A DNA stretch of 64,000 nucleotides from assembly GCF_004786095.1 (NCBI RefSeq), contig NZ_RHPJ01000001.1:434001-498000 (forward strand), in the 5' to 3' direction. This DNA is from Serinibacter arcticus. Lineage in GTDB: Bacteria; Actinomycetota; Actinomycetes; Actinomycetales; Beutenbergiaceae. The notes under the pieces are model-generated. The model had not been told where the DNA came from. It saw only the letters and a program-made list of their open reading frames with translations, and did no database searches. Positions within the stretch are counted from its first letter, which is position 1; the number at the start of each line of letters is the position of its first letter. This document shows, in pieces, positions 61,572 to 64,000 of this stretch. A program made the position numbers and the translations under genes.

Positions 61572-63446
61572 GTGCTCGATCTCCACCGCCCCGCCACCTC
61601 GAACGCTCCGACGTCCGGCGTCGCCCGCTACCTCTGGTGGCGTGCCGGACAGCAGCGCGGCCTGGTCGTGGCGGGTGTCGCGCTCGGCGTCGTCAACGCC
61701 ATGACGCAGGCGGGCGCGCCCTACGTGCTCGGCCGCGCCGTCGACGACGGTCTCGAGCGGGGCATCTCCCGCGAGCTCCTCACGTGGAGCGGGGCGCTGC
61801 TGCTCCTGTGGGTGATCCGCGCCGTCAGCGGCGTGTTCGCGCACCGGGTCGACGTCGCCAACTGGCTGCGGGCGTGCCTGGGCACGATCCACCTCATGGG
61901 CGCCACCGTCGCGACCAAGGGTGAGACCGTGCGCCGCACGACGCCGACCGGCGAGGTCGTCGCCACGGTCGCCTCGGACTCCCCGCGCATCGGCGAGGTC
62001 TACGCGTTCATGGGCCGCTTTCTCGGCGGCCTCATCGCCTACGTCGCGGTCGCGATCATCCTGCTGAACGCCTCGGCGACGCTGGGCCTGGCGGTGCTGC
62101 TCGGGATCCCCGTGGTGGCCGGTGTGCTCGCGCTCATCGTGCGGCCGCTGCAGCAGCGCCAGTCCGAGCACCGCGAGCAGAACGGTCGCCTGACCACGCT
62201 CGGCTCCGACACCGTCTCCGGTCTGCGCATCCTGCGCGGCATCGGCGGCGAGGAGGCCTTCACCGCCCGCTACCGCGCGCAGTCGCAGCGCGTGCGCGAG
62301 GCCGGGGTGCGCGTCGCGAGCACGCAGTCGCTGCTCGACGGCGTCCAGACCCTGCTGCCCGGGCTCTTCCTGGCCGGGGTGATCTGGTACGGCGCGCGGC
62401 TCGCGATCGCGGGCGACATCTCCCCCGGTGAGCTCGTCGCGTTCTACGGCTACGCCGCCTTCCTCACCACCCCGCTGAGCGATGCGAGCCAGGGCGTGCA
62501 GATCTTCACGCGCGCCCGCATCGCCACCCGGCGCGTGCTGTCGGTGCTGCGCGTGGCCCCCGCGGTCACCGACGTCGGCACCACCTCACGCCTGCCGGAA
62601 GGTCCGGCCGAGCTCGTCGACCCGACCAGCGGTCTGCACGTGACCCCCGGCTCCTTCATCGCGCTGGTCGCCGCCGACCCGGACGAGACCGCCGCCATCG
62701 CCACGCGCCTGGGCCGGTTCGAGGACTCCTCCGAGCTCGCGAGCCCGACCCTGGGCGGCGTACCGCTCGCGGACGCGCCCCTGTCCGAGGTGCGACGCCG
62801 GGTCGTGGTCTCCGAGGCGACGCCGAGCATCTTCACCGGCGTGCTGGCCGACGAGCTCGACGTGCGCGACGTCGGCGACCGGGCCGCCGTCGAGCACGCG
62901 CTCGTGGTGGCCGACGCCGGTGACGTCGTCGACTCCGTGCCCGGCGGACTGGACGGCACGGTCGCCGAGAAGGGTCGCTCGCTGTCCGGCGGTCAGCGGC
63001 AGCGCGTCGCGCTCGCCCGCGCGCTGCTGACCGATGCGGAGGTGCTCGTGCTGATCGAGCCGACCTCCGCCGTCGACGCGCACACCGAGGCGCGCATCGC
63101 GAGCCGGCTCCGGCCGGCGCGCGCGGGGCGCACGACGGTCGTGGTGACCGCGAGCCCGCTCGTCCTGGACCAGGTCGACGAGGTCGTGCTGGTCTCCCGG
63201 GGTCGCGTCGTGACCCGCGGATCGCACCACGACCTGGTGCACGACGCCGAGCGCGCCGCCCGCGGCGACCTCACCGGCGAGCGGGCCGAGGCCGCCGTGG
63301 CCTACCGCCGCGTGGTCAGCCGCAACGTCGACGACTCCCCCGCCGAGACGCCCGGCCACACCGACGACCAGGCCGAGGGGTCGACCCACCCGGCGACCGA
63401 CCGGACAGCCACCGACTCCAGCCACGTGACGGGAGGTGCCCGATGA
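61572..63446 (+). CDS. ABC exporter half with degenerate ATPase site
   Basis: Fused membrane and ATPase half-transporter of the type I exporter fold, 624 residues; six helices in about 25-310, ATPase domain from about 340. The signature KGRSLSGGQRQRVALARALL is intact, but Walker A is missing (AADPDETAA in place of GxxGxGKS), Walker B reads VLVLIEPTSAVD (Asp replaced by Ile) and the switch His is gone (VVVTASPLVL). It must work with the next gene product, which would carry the active sites. ATGA overlap with that gene. Confidence 0.9.
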   Translation: MLDLHRPATSNAPTSGVARYLWWRAGQQRGLVVAGVALGVVNAMTQAGAPYVLGRAVDDGLERGISRELLTWSGALLLLWVIRAVSGVFAHRVDVANWLRACLGTIHLMGATVATKGETVRRTTPTGEVVATVASDSPRIGEVYAFMGRFLGGLIAYVAVAIILLNASATLGLAVLLGIPVVAGVLALIVRPLQQRQSEHREQNGRLTTLGSDTVSGLRILRGIGGEEAFTARYRAQSQRVREAGVRVASTQSLLDGVQTLLPGLFLAGVIWYGARLAIAGDISPGELVAFYGYAAFLTTPLSDASQGVQIFTRARIATRRVLSVLRVAPAVTDVGTTSRLPEGPAELVDPTSGLHVTPGSFIALVAADPDETAAIATRLGRFEDSSELASPTLGGVPLADAPLSEVRRRVVVSEATPSIFTGVLADELDVRDVGDRAAVEHALVVADAGDVVDSVPGGLDGTVAEKGRSLSGGQRQRVALARALLTDAEVLVLIEPTSAVDAHTEARIASRLRPARAGRTTVVVTASPLVLDQVDEVVLVSRGRVVTRGSHHDLVHDAERAARGDLTGERAEAAVAYRRVVSRNVDDSPAETPGHTDDQAEGSTHPATDRTATDSSHVTGGAR

Positions 63447-64000
63447 GCACCACGCTCCCCATCGCCGACGGACCCCAGCTCCGTCGCGACGCCGGCGCCC
63501 TGCTGCGCCGCCACTCCGGCGCTTTCGCGCGCGTCGGGCTGCTCCAGGGTCTGGCCGCCACGGCCGGGCTCGCCGGACCGTTCCTGCTCGGCCGCATCGT
63601 GGACGACGTGGTCGGCGGGACGGACGTCTCCGCCGTCGACCAGGCCGTCCTGATCCTCGTGGTCGCGGTGATCGCGCAGTCGATCACGGTGCGCTACGCG
63701 CAGCGGTCCTCGATGGTGCTCGGCGAGACGATCTTCGCGCAGCTGCGCGAGGAGTTCATCGCCACGATCACCTCGCTCCCGCTGTCCACGGTGGAGAAGG
63801 CCGGCACCGGCGACCTCGTGGGCCGCACCACCAACGACGTCGACCGCGTGCAGCACACGGTCCGCTTCGGCATCCCCCGCGTGCTCGTGGCCGTCACGAC
63901 CATCACCCTGACCGTGGTCGCCGCCGCGCTGACGAGCTGGATCGTGGCGCTCGGGCTGCTGGTCGGCGTGCCGCTGCTGCTGATCGCGGTGCGCTGGTAC
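63443..64000 (+). CDS. ABC exporter half, 3' end outside window
   Basis: First 186 residues of a second half-transporter: four of the six helices (from about 25), with GRIVDDVVGG and TVEKAGTGDLVGRTTNDVDRVQ, a type I exporter (ABC_membrane) pattern. Starts in the stop of the degenerate half (ATGA), with GGGAGG upstream. The ATPase domain lies beyond the window; it is expected to be canonical to make up for its partner. Confidence 0.92.
   Translation, partial: MSTTLPIADGPQLRRDAGALLRRHSGAFARVGLLQGLAATAGLAGPFLLGRIVDDVVGGTDVSAVDQAVLILVVAVIAQSITVRYAQRSSMVLGETIFAQLREEFIATITSLPLSTVEKAGTGDLVGRTTNDVDRVQHTVRFGIPRVLVAVTTITLTVVAAALTSWIVALGLLVGVPLLLIAVRWY

Overview
This window comes from a very GC-rich actinobacterium, probably a Micrococcales member near Cellulomonadaceae or Beutenbergiaceae. 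The lineage is inferred from codon use (almost every third base is G or C), from frequent GTG starts, and from actinobacterial hallmarks: a monomeric NADP-isocitrate dehydrogenase, the sucC-sucD-PerM-purN-purH-DUF3017 order, a DUF3817 gene beside guaA, and PspC-type histidine kinases. The species cannot be fixed from this. The region looks like chromosomal core: about 57 protein genes, dense packing and many ATGA/GTGA overlaps. I see no phage, insertion sequence, CRISPR array, tRNA or rRNA, and no gene-free stretch longer than about 250 bases.

Layout, left to right. 1-1533: the end of a BMP-type nucleoside or simple-sugar ABC transporter (ATPase cut by the window edge, plus its binding lipoprotein). 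1732-4096: M20 amidohydrolase and mannose-1-phosphate guanylyltransferase. 4280-7771: sdhCDAB. 7867-10757: YihY membrane protein, 2'-5' RNA ligase-like protein and trpS. 10893-12919: DeoR regulator and galK. 13107-17780: lipoprotein, membrane-fusion protein, ATPase and FtsX-type permease. 17841-19308: exonuclease III and a small gene interrupted by TAG. 19323-23094: folD, glyA (with a ZTP riboswitch), an acetyltransferase and purU. 23122-29188: a chvE-mmsA-mmsB sugar transporter with a ROK regulator and an extra ATPase. 29439-32788: mdh and icd, divergent. 33022-34140: aquaporin. 34232-36961: DUF3017, purH (with a second ZTP riboswitch) and purN. 37096-39298: a small membrane protein and the PerM-like protein. 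39399-41497: sucD and sucC. 41638-44729: a small membrane protein and a PcrA/UvrD helicase. 44832-49092: two-component system plus an ABC-2 exporter. 49125-54136: a pyruvyltransferase-glycosyltransferase fusion and two SLH-domain proteins. 54242-58108: an envelope-stress module (response regulator, PspC kinase, PspC/LiaF-like protein, small membrane protein). 58211-61420: glycosyltransferase, guaA and a DUF3817 protein. 61572-64000: a heterodimeric ABC exporter, the second half cut by the edge.

How it works together. Two themes recur. The first is one-carbon and purine metabolism: glyA, folD, purU, purH, purN and guaA are here, and the glyA-folD and purH transcripts each begin with what I read as a ZTP/ZMP-sensing riboswitch. 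ZMP is PurH's own substrate and accumulates when 10-formyl-tetrahydrofolate is short, so the two leaders would tie formyl-donor supply to demand. The second is the TCA cycle: sdhCDAB, mdh, icd and sucCD are here, and the icd/mdh and sucCD control regions share a palindrome (TCTYGACRTMGAGA), suggesting a common regulator I cannot name. A third feature is the cell envelope: SLH proteins next to a predicted polysaccharide pyruvyltransferase, and two histidine-kinase systems linked to envelope proteins.

At least ten genes have a TANNNT box 6 to 8 bases before the start codon and no good ribosome-binding site, which points to leaderless mRNAs. I used this to choose several starts.
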